Shown piece after piece: positions 21,039-29,344 of a stretch of DNA of 40,738 bases. A program made the position numbers and the translations under genes. How positions within the stretch are numbered: the stretch's first letter is position 1; the number at the start of each line of letters is the position of its first letter. Below the pieces are notes generated by a model. It saw nothing but the letters and a program-made list of their open reading frames with translations, made no database searches and was not told where the DNA came from. Source of the DNA: an uncultured Oscillospiraceae bacterium (GTDB lineage: Bacteria > Bacillota > Clostridia > Oscillospirales > Acutalibacteraceae); the NCBI GenBank assembly GCA_900539165.1, contig UQAZ01000015.1, positions 1 to 40,738 of the forward strand, written 5' to 3'.

Positions 21039-22363
21039 TATACAATCGCCTCTCCAATCAAATCGTATCCATCAAAGTCAGTAATTTTAACATTGACAAA
21101 TTCTCCGATTTTTAATTCCTTATTTGATTCAAAAATTATACCGCTGTCAATTTCAGGTGAATCCATATAGGAACGGCCTACATATTTTTCACCGTCAAAA
21201 CCGTCAATAATAACCTTATATGTCTTCCCTACCCTTTGCCTGTTAAGTCTTTCGGTTATGGTATATTGACTGTTCATTAATACTTCCTGTCTGCGTTTTT
21301 TTACATCCTCGTCGATTTGACGCTCCATATCATATGCAGGAGTATCCTCTTCAGGTGAAAAAGTAAAGCACCCCATTTTATCGAATTGAACATCATTTAC
21401 AAATTCGCACAAATTCTCAAACTGCCTGTCGGTCTCTCCCGGAAATCCGACCATAAAGGTTGTGCGAAGAGCAAGATTTGGAATTTCAGTTCTCATTTTA
21501 GATAAAAGAGCTTTATAATCCTCACCTGTTCCGACCCTGTTCATATTTCTTAATACTGTTTTATCGGAATGCTGCAACGGAATATCAATATAATTACAGA
21601 TTTTTTCCTCTCTTGCTATTACATCAATCAAGCTGTCTGTAATTCTCTGAGGGTAGCAATAGAACAATCTTATCCATTCTATACCGTCAATTTTCACAAG
21701 ATTTTCAAGAAGCGTATCAAGGCTGTATTTTCCATACAAGTCCTCACCGTATCTCGTTGTATCTTGAGCAACTAAAATAAGTTCCTTTACTCCGTCAGCG
21801 GCAAGTTTTTTTGCTTCAGCAGTAACAGATTCCATAGTTCTTGAACGAAACGCACCTCTGATACCCGGTATTGCACAATAAGCACATCTGTTGTCACAGC
21901 CCTCTGCAATCTTCAAATAAGCCCAATGAGACGGAGTTGACACCATTCTTTCATCATCAAGCGAAAGATAGCATTTATTAGGAAATGATGTAGTTGTAAT
22001 TCCGCAAAGTGCTTTATCGCAAACCTTAACAATATCGCTGTTAGCCCCAATTCCAAGAACAGCGTCCACCTCGGGCATTTCTTTAATTATTTCGTCCTGA
22101 TACCTTTCGGCAAGACAACCGGTAACAACTATTGCAGAAATCAATCCTGCGTTTTTATATTCGGCAACCTCAAGAATAGCATCAATAGCTTCTCGCTTTG
22201 CCTCCTCAATAAAGCCGCAGGTGTTAATAATCATAACATCCGAGGCTTCAATATCGGTTACAATTTCATATCCCGCATTATTCAATTTTGCGAGGAGTGC
22301 TTCACCGTCCACTTGATTTTTAGGACAGCCGAGTGAAATCATACCAACCTTTTTGCTTATCAT
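21038..22363 (-). CDS. rimO: Ribosomal protein S12 methylthiotransferase
   Basis: This 441-aa radical SAM enzyme methylthiolates Asp of ribosomal protein S12. It has the N-terminal cluster domain with VGMISLGCPKNQVDGE (6-21), the radical SAM motif CDNRCAYCAIP (about 156-166), and a C-terminal TRAM domain (about 375-440). The SLGCPKN signature separates RimO from MiaB. It follows recX by 3 nt. Confidence 0.95.
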   Translation of the reverse strand: MISKKVGMISLGCPKNQVDGEALLAKLNNAGYEIVTDIEASDVMIINTCGFIEEAKREAIDAILEVAEYKNAGLISAIVVTGCLAERYQDEIIKEMPEVDAVLGIGANSDIVKVCDKALCGITTTSFPNKCYLSLDDERMVSTPSHWAYLKIAEGCDNRCAYCAIPGIRGAFRSRTMESVTAEAKKLAADGVKELILVAQDTTRYGEDLYGKYSLDTLLENLVKIDGIEWIRLFYCYPQRITDSLIDVIAREEKICNYIDIPLQHSDKTVLRNMNRVGTGEDYKALLSKMRTEIPNLALRTTFMVGFPGETDRQFENLCEFVNDVQFDKMGCFTFSPEEDTPAYDMERQIDEDVKKRRQEVLMNSQYTITERLNRQRVGKTYKVIIDGFDGEKYVGRSYMDSPEIDSGIIFESNKELKIGEFVNVKITDFDGYDLIGEAIV

Positions 22364-22366
22364 TAA

Positions 22367-22975
22367 TCAGTATTCTCCGTTTTCTATTCTATTAAAGGCC
22401 TTCTTTATATCCGAATAAGAAAATCCTTTTCGCATAAGCGAAGCGGTGACTTTTTTATATCCGTCATCAGCCTCAAGTTTTCTGACATACTTTGATAAAA
22501 GCAATTCTACCAAAGCATCAGTGTTGTCAATTTCGGCGTCCTCAAGAGTGTTGGCAATGATTTCGGGTGCTATACCTCTTTTATACATTTCCTGTTTTAT
22601 AAATGATGAGGACATTTTTCTCGACTGAGAAAGATATTTTACTAAATTTACGGCATATTTTTCATCGTCAAGATAACCGTATTCGAGCATTTTATCAATC
22701 GCCCTGTCGGTATTTCTCTCGTCAACTGTTCTCAAAAGCTTAGTTCTGAGTTCCTTAACCGAATGGTCTCTCCTTGACAACAAATCATAGCATTTATCTA
22801 ATGCTTTTTTGTAGTGGATTTTATCACAAAGCTCCTGCCATTCGTCATCGGTGATTTCCTGACCGTCTTTATAATAATTTTCTGCCCAAAAATCAATATC
22901 CGTAGTGATTTTATATTCGTCATCAATCAGAAGATGTATTTTTTTACCTCTTCCCTTTGTATGAGAAATTTTCAT
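22367..22975 (-). CDS. recX: Regulatory protein RecX
   Basis: This 202-aa helical protein modulates RecA filaments. Characteristic blocks are ALDKCYDLLSRRDHSVKELRTKL in two parts (about 55-77), YGYLDDEKYA (about 97-106) and the repeated three-helix modules. Its start overlaps the recA stop codon by one base, so translation is probably coupled to recA. Confidence 0.92.
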   Translation of the reverse strand: MKISHTKGRGKKIHLLIDDEYKITTDIDFWAENYYKDGQEITDDEWQELCDKIHYKKALDKCYDLLSRRDHSVKELRTKLLRTVDERNTDRAIDKMLEYGYLDDEKYAVNLVKYLSQSRKMSSSFIKQEMYKRGIAPEIIANTLEDAEIDNTDALVELLLSKYVRKLEADDGYKKVTASLMRKGFSYSDIKKAFNRIENGEY

Positions 22976-24087
22976 CAGTCTTCGTCGTCTATTGCTATAT
23001 CAAGTTTTGCTCTTGCGGCAGCTCTGGTTTGGGTTACGGCAGGCTTTACGGGAGCTTCAGGAGCCTGTTCTGTTTCCTCGTTGTTTTGAGAAGCAAGCAT
23101 TTCCTTAATCTGCTTTTCAAGAGTTGCCTGAACATCAGGATTGTTTTTAATCAAATCCTTTAACTTATCCTTGCCCTGAAATCTCTCATCGCCATAGGTA
23201 AACCAAGAACCGCTTTTATTTACAATTCCGAGCATAACAGACATATCTGCAATTTCACCGACTTTGTCAATTCCTGTTCCGTAAAGAATGTCAAATTCGG
23301 CAGTCTTAAACGGAGGTGCAACCTTATTTTTAACAATCTTTGCTCTTGTTCTCGAACCGATAAACTCGTTACCCGGAGCTTTAAGCTGTTCAATCTTTCT
23401 TACATCAATTCGCATTGAGGAGTAGAATTTAAGCGCACGACCGCCCGTTGTAACCTCAGGGTTGCCGTAAATAACTCCAACCTTCTCACGAAGCTGATTA
23501 ATAAAGATTATAATACAGTTTGATTTATTGATGGCACCTGTAAGTTTACGCAAAGCCTGTGACATAAGTCTTGCATGCAAACCGACATGAGAATCGCCCA
23601 TATCGCCCTCAATCTCTGAGCGTGGTACAAGAGCCGCAACCGAGTCAACAACAATAATATCAATGGCACCGCTTCTTACAAGCTGCTCTGTAATTTCAAG
23701 AGCCTGCTCACCGTTATCAGGCTGAGCAACAAGAAGCGAATCAACATCTACTCCGAGTGCCTTAGCGTATGTAGGGTCGAGTGCATGCTCTGCGTCAATA
23801 AACGCAGCTTCTCCGCCCTGCTTTTGTGCCTCTGCTACGCAATGAAGTGCAAGAGTTGTTTTACCTGATGATTCAGGGCCGTATATTTCGATGATTCTTC
23901 CCTTTGGAAGTCCTCCGATACCTGTTGCAAGGTCTAATGTCAAAGAGCCGGTGGAAACAGCGTCAACCTTTAGGGCAGAATTTTCGCCCAAACGCATTAT
24001 AGCCCCTTGACCGTATTGTTTTTCAATCTGCTTTAATGCAGATTCAAGAGCAGTTTTTTTATCGCTCATTTTCTTATCAGCAGCCAT
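22975..24087 (-). CDS. recA: Recombinase RecA
   Basis: This 370-aa DNA strand-exchange protein has Walker A GPESSGKTT (70-78), the Walker B region IIVVDSVAAL and the L2 loop region around NQLREKVGV. The C-terminal tail is long and carries acidic and Ala/Pro/Thr-rich stretches, ending IAIDDED. A promoter lies upstream, but no clear Gram-positive SOS box is seen, so LexA control is not supported by the sequence. Confidence 0.98.
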   Translation of the reverse strand: MAADKKMSDKKTALESALKQIEKQYGQGAIMRLGENSALKVDAVSTGSLTLDLATGIGGLPKGRIIEIYGPESSGKTTLALHCVAEAQKQGGEAAFIDAEHALDPTYAKALGVDVDSLLVAQPDNGEQALEITEQLVRSGAIDIIVVDSVAALVPRSEIEGDMGDSHVGLHARLMSQALRKLTGAINKSNCIIIFINQLREKVGVIYGNPEVTTGGRALKFYSSMRIDVRKIEQLKAPGNEFIGSRTRAKIVKNKVAPPFKTAEFDILYGTGIDKVGEIADMSVMLGIVNKSGSWFTYGDERFQGKDKLKDLIKNNPDVQATLEKQIKEMLASQNNEETEQAPEAPVKPAVTQTRAAARAKLDIAIDDED

Positions 24088-24124
24088 AGCTTTTCTCCTA
24101 TATATTAATTAATATTACCTATCA

Positions 24125-24153
24125 ATTATACTAAATACAGTATGATAAATCAA
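24125..24153 (-). promoter_or_regulatory. recA promoter
   Basis: On the minus strand, TTGATT (24148-24153), a 17-nt spacer and TATAAT (24125-24130) lie about 40 nt upstream of the recA start. Confidence 0.75.
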
Positions 24154-24222
24154 GAAAAAGTGAAAAAATATACCATAAATTACGCTGTTTTAACACTCTT
24201 TTGAAAAAACTAAAAAAAATAC

Positions 24223-24251
24223 TTGCATTTTGTGTAACTTTCTGTTACTAT
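24223..24251 (+). promoter_or_regulatory. rpmB promoter
   Basis: TTGCAT (24223-24228), a 17-nt spacer and TACTAT (24246-24251) stand about 35 nt upstream of the rpmB start codon. Confidence 0.65.
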
Positions 24252-24286
24252 ATATGCGTTGTAAATATTTAAGGAGGTGTTCGCAA

Positions 24287-24472
24287 ATGGCTAAATGTGA
24301 ATACTGTGGTAAGGAAATGTCCTTCGGTATTAAGGTATCACACTCACACAGAAGATCAAACAGAACTTGGAAACCTAACATTAAAAGAGTTAAGGCTATC
24401 GTAAATGGCTCTCCTAAGAGAGTATATGTTTGCACAAGATGCCTTCGTTCAGGTAAGGTTGAAAGAGCGTAA
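24287..24472 (+). CDS. rpmB: Large subunit ribosomal protein L28
   Basis: This 61-aa ribosomal protein starts MAKCEYCGKEMSFG and includes SHRRSNRTWKPNIKRV and CTRCLRSGKV. The Cys pairs at positions 4/7 and 50/53 form the zinc-binding version of L28. A strong AAGGAGGTG site precedes the ATG. It is monocistronic, with its own promoter and terminator. Confidence 0.97.
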   Translation: MAKCEYCGKEMSFGIKVSHSHRRSNRTWKPNIKRVKAIVNGSPKRVYVCTRCLRSGKVERA

Positions 24473-24482
24473 TTAAGAAAGA

Positions 24483-24510
24483 AAACCGTCATTATTGACG
24501 GTTTATTTTT
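24483..24510 (+). terminator. rpmB terminator
   Basis: AAACCGTCA (24483-24491) pairs with TGACGGTTT (24496-24504) around a TTAT loop, followed by ATTTTTT. Confidence 0.88.
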
Positions 24511-24587
24511 TATTTTACACAGATTTTACATAAACTGAATATTTGTTGAATTTTAATGTCATATATTTTACCCGAGGTGAATAATAT

Positions 24588-26336
24588 ATGACTATTTTTG
24601 ATTTTTTAACTTTTGTCGGCGGTTTGGCGATGTTCCTGTTTGGGATGAGCTATATGGGTTCAAGTCTTGAAAAAATCGGCGGAGGTAAATTTGAGAGCGT
24701 TCTTGAAAAAATGACAGACAACAGAATCAAGGGCGTGCTTCTCGGCGCAGGTATAACTGCAATAATACAATCCTCAAGTGCTGTTACAGTTATGGCTGTG
24801 GGTTTTGTAAATTCCGGTATTATGGGATTACATCAAGTAATTGGTATCATAATGGGTGCAAACATAGGCACAACCATTACCGGATGGATTTTATCACTTA
24901 CCAATATAGACAGCTCAAATATATTAATCAGTATGTTTAAGCCGACATCATTTACACCAATACTTGCTATTATAGGTATAATAATGTTTATGGTTGGCAA
25001 AAAGGATAAGGTTAAAAGTGTTGGCTCAATTCTTCTTGGCTTTACCGTATTAATTTTCGGTATGACGACCATGACGACAGCTGTTGAACCGTTAAAGGAT
25101 GTTAAAGAATTTACAGGCATTCTTACTATGTTCTCAAATCCTTTGCTCGGTGTATTATTCGGTGCGGTATTAACTGCTATAATTCAGTCCTCGTCAGCCT
25201 CTGTCGGCATTTTGCAGGCTTTGGCGATAACAGGAAGCATCAGCGTATCAACTGCATTTCCGATTATTTTAGGTCAAAATATCGGAACTTGTATTACAGC
25301 AATTTTATCATCAATCGGTGCTAATAAAAATGCAAAGAGAACTGCCGTTGTGCATCTGTTATTTAATGTGATAGGCGTATCGCTTGCAATGGCTCTGTTT
25401 TACGGATTAAACGCTATCTTCAAGTTTTCGTTTTACAATGAAACGGCAAATGCCGCAAGCATAGCGGTAATTCACACATTATTTAATGTATTTGCAACTG
25501 TTGTACTATTCCCGTTTGCAACACAGATTGAAAAGCTTGCATGCGTACTCGTTCCCGAATCAAAAAAAGAAAAAAACACAGCTCTCATCGACGAAAAATT
25601 CCTTATGTCCCCTTCTTATGCTTTGGATAAAGTAAAGGAAAGATGCGACAAAATGGGAACTCTTGCCCAGGAAAATGTAGAACTTTGCCTTGACATACTT
25701 AAAAAATATTCGCATAATAAAGATGAGATAATAAGTAAAAATGAAAAACAGCTTGATAAATACGAAGATGAGCTTGAAACCTATCTTGTAAAAATAAGTT
25801 CAATGGATTTGAGCAACTACGATTCAATCAGGCTTTCAAAGCTGAGTCACTCAATCAGCAACTTTGAGAGAATCGGCGACTACGGAACAAACATTCTTAA
25901 AATAAAAAGAAGAATGCACGATAAAAATATACATTTTACTCAGGATGCAAATGCAGAGCTTAATGTAATGGCAAAGGCAGTAAAAGAAATAGTTGAAAAA
26001 TCAATCAGTGCATTTATCGCCGATGACATAGATGCAGCAAGAGAAATCGAGCCTTTGGAACAGGTTATTGATAATCTTAAAAACGAACTTAGAGCAAGGC
26101 ACGCAAAAAGATTGCAAAACAATGAATGTACCATTGAAAACGGTATGATATTCTTTGATATAATCAATTCATATGAAAGAATAGCAGACCACTGCTCAAA
26201 TTTAGCAGTTTGCATAATAGAGCTGTCTAAGGGCAGTTACCAAACACACGCTTATTTGAAAAGCGTTAAGAGCAGTTCAAATAAATCCTTTATGGAGCTG
26301 TTTGAAGAATATTTACTAAAGTATAAGGTGAGCTAA
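24588..26336 (+). CDS. Na+/phosphate cotransporter with PhoU-like domain
   Basis: This 582-aa inner-membrane protein has two inverted Na/Pi cotransporter repeats, each with the signature IIQSSSA (about residues 60-66 and 203-209), within about nine membrane segments up to residue 320. A cytoplasmic PhoU-like helical domain covers about 345-560 (for example SNFERIGDYGTNIL and YERIADHCSNLA). It is directly upstream of a PhoP/PhoR-type pair, so phosphate uptake and sensing are probably coordinated. The PhoU part may signal to the kinase. Confidence 0.92.
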   Translation: MTIFDFLTFVGGLAMFLFGMSYMGSSLEKIGGGKFESVLEKMTDNRIKGVLLGAGITAIIQSSSAVTVMAVGFVNSGIMGLHQVIGIIMGANIGTTITGWILSLTNIDSSNILISMFKPTSFTPILAIIGIIMFMVGKKDKVKSVGSILLGFTVLIFGMTTMTTAVEPLKDVKEFTGILTMFSNPLLGVLFGAVLTAIIQSSSASVGILQALAITGSISVSTAFPIILGQNIGTCITAILSSIGANKNAKRTAVVHLLFNVIGVSLAMALFYGLNAIFKFSFYNETANAASIAVIHTLFNVFATVVLFPFATQIEKLACVLVPESKKEKNTALIDEKFLMSPSYALDKVKERCDKMGTLAQENVELCLDILKKYSHNKDEIISKNEKQLDKYEDELETYLVKISSMDLSNYDSIRLSKLSHSISNFERIGDYGTNILKIKRRMHDKNIHFTQDANAELNVMAKAVKEIVEKSISAFIADDIDAAREIEPLEQVIDNLKNELRARHAKRLQNNECTIENGMIFFDIINSYERIADHCSNLAVCIIELSKGSYQTHAYLKSVKSSSNKSFMELFEEYLLKYKVS

Positions 26337-26337
26337 T

Positions 26338-27015
26338 ATGAATAAATTGATTTATATTGTTGAGGACGACACAGCAATCAAGGAGCTTGAAAGCTATGCT
26401 TTGATGAATTCTGAATTCTGTGTTGAGGGCTTTGAAAGAGGCAGAGAGCTTTTTGATGCACTTAATAAAAAAATCCCGGCTCTTATACTGCTTGATATTA
26501 TGCTTCCGGATGAGGACGGAATACATATTTTGAAAAAACTCAGAGCTACAACACCGTATAAGGACATACCTGTCATTATGGTTACTGCAAAAACGACCGA
26601 AATTGATGCGGTAAAGGGTCTTGATATGGGCGCAGATGATTACATAACAAAGCCATTTGGAGTAATGGAGCTTGTAAGCAGAGTAAAGGCTGTCCTCAGA
26701 AGAACACAAAAGGCTGAGAAAGAGCAGATTTTTGTTTACAAAAACATAGTGATTGATGAAGCTCAGCACAAGGTATTTGTTGATGATGAGGAAGTCGAGC
26801 TGACATACAAGGAATATGAGGTATTAAAGCTTCTGATAATAAATAAGGGCATTGTTCTCACACGAGACAAAATTATGGAAGCAATTTGGGGATATGATTT
26901 TGAGCAAGGCAACAGAACGGTCGATGTTCATATTCAGTCCCTGAGAAAGAAAATTAAGACAGCAGGAAATCATATTAAAACAATAAGGAATGTAGGCTAT
27001 AAGGTAGGTGACTGA
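26338..27015 (+). CDS. phoP: PhoB/PhoP-type response regulator
   Basis: This 225-aa OmpR-family regulator has a receiver domain (1-120) with acidic Asp10/Asp11, phospho-acceptor Asp53 (LLDIMLPD) and conserved Lys105 (ITKPFG). A winged-helix DNA-binding domain (about 130-225) follows, ending TIRNVGYKV. It starts 1 nt after the transporter and overlaps the kinase gene region, forming an operon. Phosphate as the signal is inferred from the adjacent Na/Pi transporter. Confidence 0.9.
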   Translation: MNKLIYIVEDDTAIKELESYALMNSEFCVEGFERGRELFDALNKKIPALILLDIMLPDEDGIHILKKLRATTPYKDIPVIMVTAKTTEIDAVKGLDMGADDYITKPFGVMELVSRVKAVLRRTQKAEKEQIFVYKNIVIDEAQHKVFVDDEEVELTYKEYEVLKLLIINKGIVLTRDKIMEAIWGYDFEQGNRTVDVHIQSLRKKIKTAGNHIKTIRNVGYKVGD

Positions 27016-27016
27016 T

Positions 27017-28336
27017 ATGATTAATAAAACCTTTTCAAAGATACTGACATTAGGCTTAACCATTGTGTTAATTACAAGCATTTTGACAGTATTTGTGTTC
27101 TACAAAAATTATGAGCAGCAGGCAAAGGATAACCTTAAATCAACAGCTCAAATTGTTGCAGCACAAATGAACAGCGATGAGGATTATTCATTTATATCAA
27201 ATCTTAATGAAAAAAACATAAGAATTACGCTTATAGACAAATCAGGAAAGGTACTTGCAGACAGCCTTGAAAACCCAAATAAAATGGAATCGCACTCGGA
27301 CAGACCTGAGTTCAAAGAAGCACTTACGAACGGCGAAGGCTCTGTAATCAGAAAATCATCAACCGTTGATAAAAGCACATTTTATTATGCTGTAATGCTT
27401 TCAAGCGGAGATGTTATGAGAATAGCGTCATCAAGTGACAGCGTTTACTTCACCTTTTACAAGGCACTTATTTATATAGCAATAATTATGCTGATTGTAA
27501 TGCTTGTATCCCTTGCATTAAGCTTTGTGATTACAAAAAGCATTGTTAAACCTGTTGTGGAGCTTGGTGAAAATCTTGATAACATTGATAACTTTAAGAC
27601 CTACGACGAGCTTCAACCTTTCATAGATTCTGTAAAGGAACAAAACGAGCGTAAAAAACAGCTTGATAAGCAGAGAAAAGAATTTACAGCGAATGTATCG
27701 CACGAACTTAAAACTCCCCTAACCTCCATTGCGGGATATGCGGAGCTGATTGAAAACGGAATTGCAAAGCCCGAGGATGTAAAGCCGTTTGCAGGAACAA
27801 TCAGAAAACAGGCATTGAGACTTGTAAGCTTGACTGAAGATATAATTCAGCTTTCACAGCTTGACGAGATGGATAGCGATGACGCATTTGAGAGCGTTGA
27901 GCTTTCAGACATTTCAGAGCGCTGCGTACAGGCTTTGGAAATGAACGCACGCACAAAAAATGTTGAGCTTAATCTAAAATGCTCCCCTTGCAGAGTGTAC
28001 GGAAATCCGTCGCTGCTTGAAGAGCTTGTATACAATTTGATTGACAATGCAATCAGGTATAATAAAGAAAACGGAGAAGTCACCATATCAACCGCTGTAA
28101 GCGACAGCAAGGCATTTTTAACAGTAGAGGACACCGGTATAGGAATACCTAAAAAATATCAAGGAAGGATATTTGAACGCTTTTTCAGAGTTGATAAATC
28201 AAGGAGCAAGGAAACAGGCGGAACAGGCTTAGGACTTGCAATAGTAAAGCATATCGCACAGGTTCACAATGCAACTGTTAATTTATACAGCGTTGAGGAT
28301 GTCGGCACGACTATTCAAATTGAGTTTCCTATATAA
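27017..28336 (+). CDS. phoR: PhoR-type sensor histidine kinase
   Basis: The product is 439 aa from the ATG at 27017, which has AGGTAGGTGA upstream; an in-frame GTG at 27008 would add 3 residues. Two membrane segments (about 8-28 and 150-172) flank an extracellular sensor domain. Then come a HAMP-like linker, the H-box SHELKTPLTSIAGY (phospho-acceptor His about 229) and the ATPase domain with NLIDNAIRYN, DTGIGIP and GGTGLGLAI. It is paired with the preceding regulator. Confidence 0.9.
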   Translation: MINKTFSKILTLGLTIVLITSILTVFVFYKNYEQQAKDNLKSTAQIVAAQMNSDEDYSFISNLNEKNIRITLIDKSGKVLADSLENPNKMESHSDRPEFKEALTNGEGSVIRKSSTVDKSTFYYAVMLSSGDVMRIASSSDSVYFTFYKALIYIAIIMLIVMLVSLALSFVITKSIVKPVVELGENLDNIDNFKTYDELQPFIDSVKEQNERKKQLDKQRKEFTANVSHELKTPLTSIAGYAELIENGIAKPEDVKPFAGTIRKQALRLVSLTEDIIQLSQLDEMDSDDAFESVELSDISERCVQALEMNARTKNVELNLKCSPCRVYGNPSLLEELVYNLIDNAIRYNKENGEVTISTAVSDSKAFLTVEDTGIGIPKKYQGRIFERFFRVDKSRSKETGGTGLGLAIVKHIAQVHNATVNLYSVEDVGTTIQIEFPI

Positions 28337-28345
28337 AAGAATTAC

Positions 28346-28376
28346 AAAAACCGCAAGATTTACACTTGCGGTTTTT
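28346..28376. terminator. Bidirectional terminator between phoR and the glycosyltransferase
   Basis: AAAAACCGCAAG (28346-28357) pairs with CTTGCGGTTTTT (28365-28376). The A/T ends let it serve both convergent operons. Confidence 0.88.
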
Positions 28377-28402
28377 CATTTTCGCTATGCTGTGATGAGC
28401 GA

Positions 28403-29344
28403 TTATTTATTCAGGAGGTTCTGAAAATCATTATAAACATTATTCAGATTCAATTCAAAATCCTGCTTTTCTTTTTGTCTGAGCGACTGTAAAATTGTAC
28501 CGGAGAAGAAGTTTTGAATGGCAACAACTGCAACAAAACCACAACTTATTAAGGTTGGAATTTTCGGTACTAATCCCGTTTTACTGTATGTTACTAAAAT
28601 TGGAATAAAGAATGCAACAGCTATTATTAAGAGAATTAAAGAAATTAAACCAAAGAACTGAAACGGCTTATAAGTCTTAAAGAGTCTTGCAATAGTGCGA
28701 AGAACTTTAATTCCGTCTGAAACAGTATTAAGTTTTGATTCACTTCCCTGCGGTCTGTCACGATACTGAATAATTACATTACCAACAGACATATTCTTAT
28801 CAACAGCGTGAATTGTCATTTCTGTTTCAATTTCAAAACCCTTAGAAAGCACAGGAAATGTTTTTACAAACTGATAAGAGAAAGCTCTGTATCCTGTCAT
28901 AATGTCTTTAATTTCACTCTTAAAGAGGAAGTTAATGCTTTTTCTAACAATGTCGTTGCCGAAATTGTGGAAAGGTCTCTTGTTTTCTTCAAAATAAGTT
29001 GAAGAAAGTCTGTCCCCGACAACCATATCACAGCCTTTATTAAGCACCATATCTACCATTTCGGGTGCAGATTCGCTTGGATAGGTATCGTCACCGTCAG
29101 TCATAATATAACATTCAGCATCAATTTCTCTGAACATTCTTCTGATAACATTACCTTTACCCTGCTTGTATTCGTGTCTTACGACAGCACCTGCTTCTTT
29201 TGCAATTTTAACGGTGTCGTCGCTTGAGTTGTTATCATAAACATAAATAACAGCCTCAGGTAAAGCAGTTTTGAAATCCTCTACAACCTTTTTAATTGTT
29301 ACAGCTTCATTATAGCAAGGAATTAATACAGCAATTTTATCCAT
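28403..29344 (-). CDS. Family 2 glycosyltransferase with C-terminal membrane spans
   Basis: This 313-aa protein has a GT-A catalytic domain (1-220) with IPCYNEAVTIKKVV (8-21), DNNSSDD (38-44) and the metal-binding TDGDDTYP (82-89). Two membrane segments (about 230-252 and 263-287) follow. The build is that of DPM1/GtrB-like enzymes that move a sugar from a nucleotide donor to a polyprenyl phosphate. It overlaps the preceding GtrA-containing gene by 8 nt, and GtrA-type proteins are thought to flip such lipid-linked sugars. The two probably work together in wall or surface glycosylation. Confidence 0.85.
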   Translation of the reverse strand: MDKIAVLIPCYNEAVTIKKVVEDFKTALPEAVIYVYDNNSSDDTVKIAKEAGAVVRHEYKQGKGNVIRRMFREIDAECYIMTDGDDTYPSESAPEMVDMVLNKGCDMVVGDRLSSTYFEENKRPFHNFGNDIVRKSINFLFKSEIKDIMTGYRAFSYQFVKTFPVLSKGFEIETEMTIHAVDKNMSVGNVIIQYRDRPQGSESKLNTVSDGIKVLRTIARLFKTYKPFQFFGLISLILLIIAVAFFIPILVTYSKTGLVPKIPTLISCGFVAVVAIQNFFSGTILQSLRQKEKQDFELNLNNVYNDFQNLLNK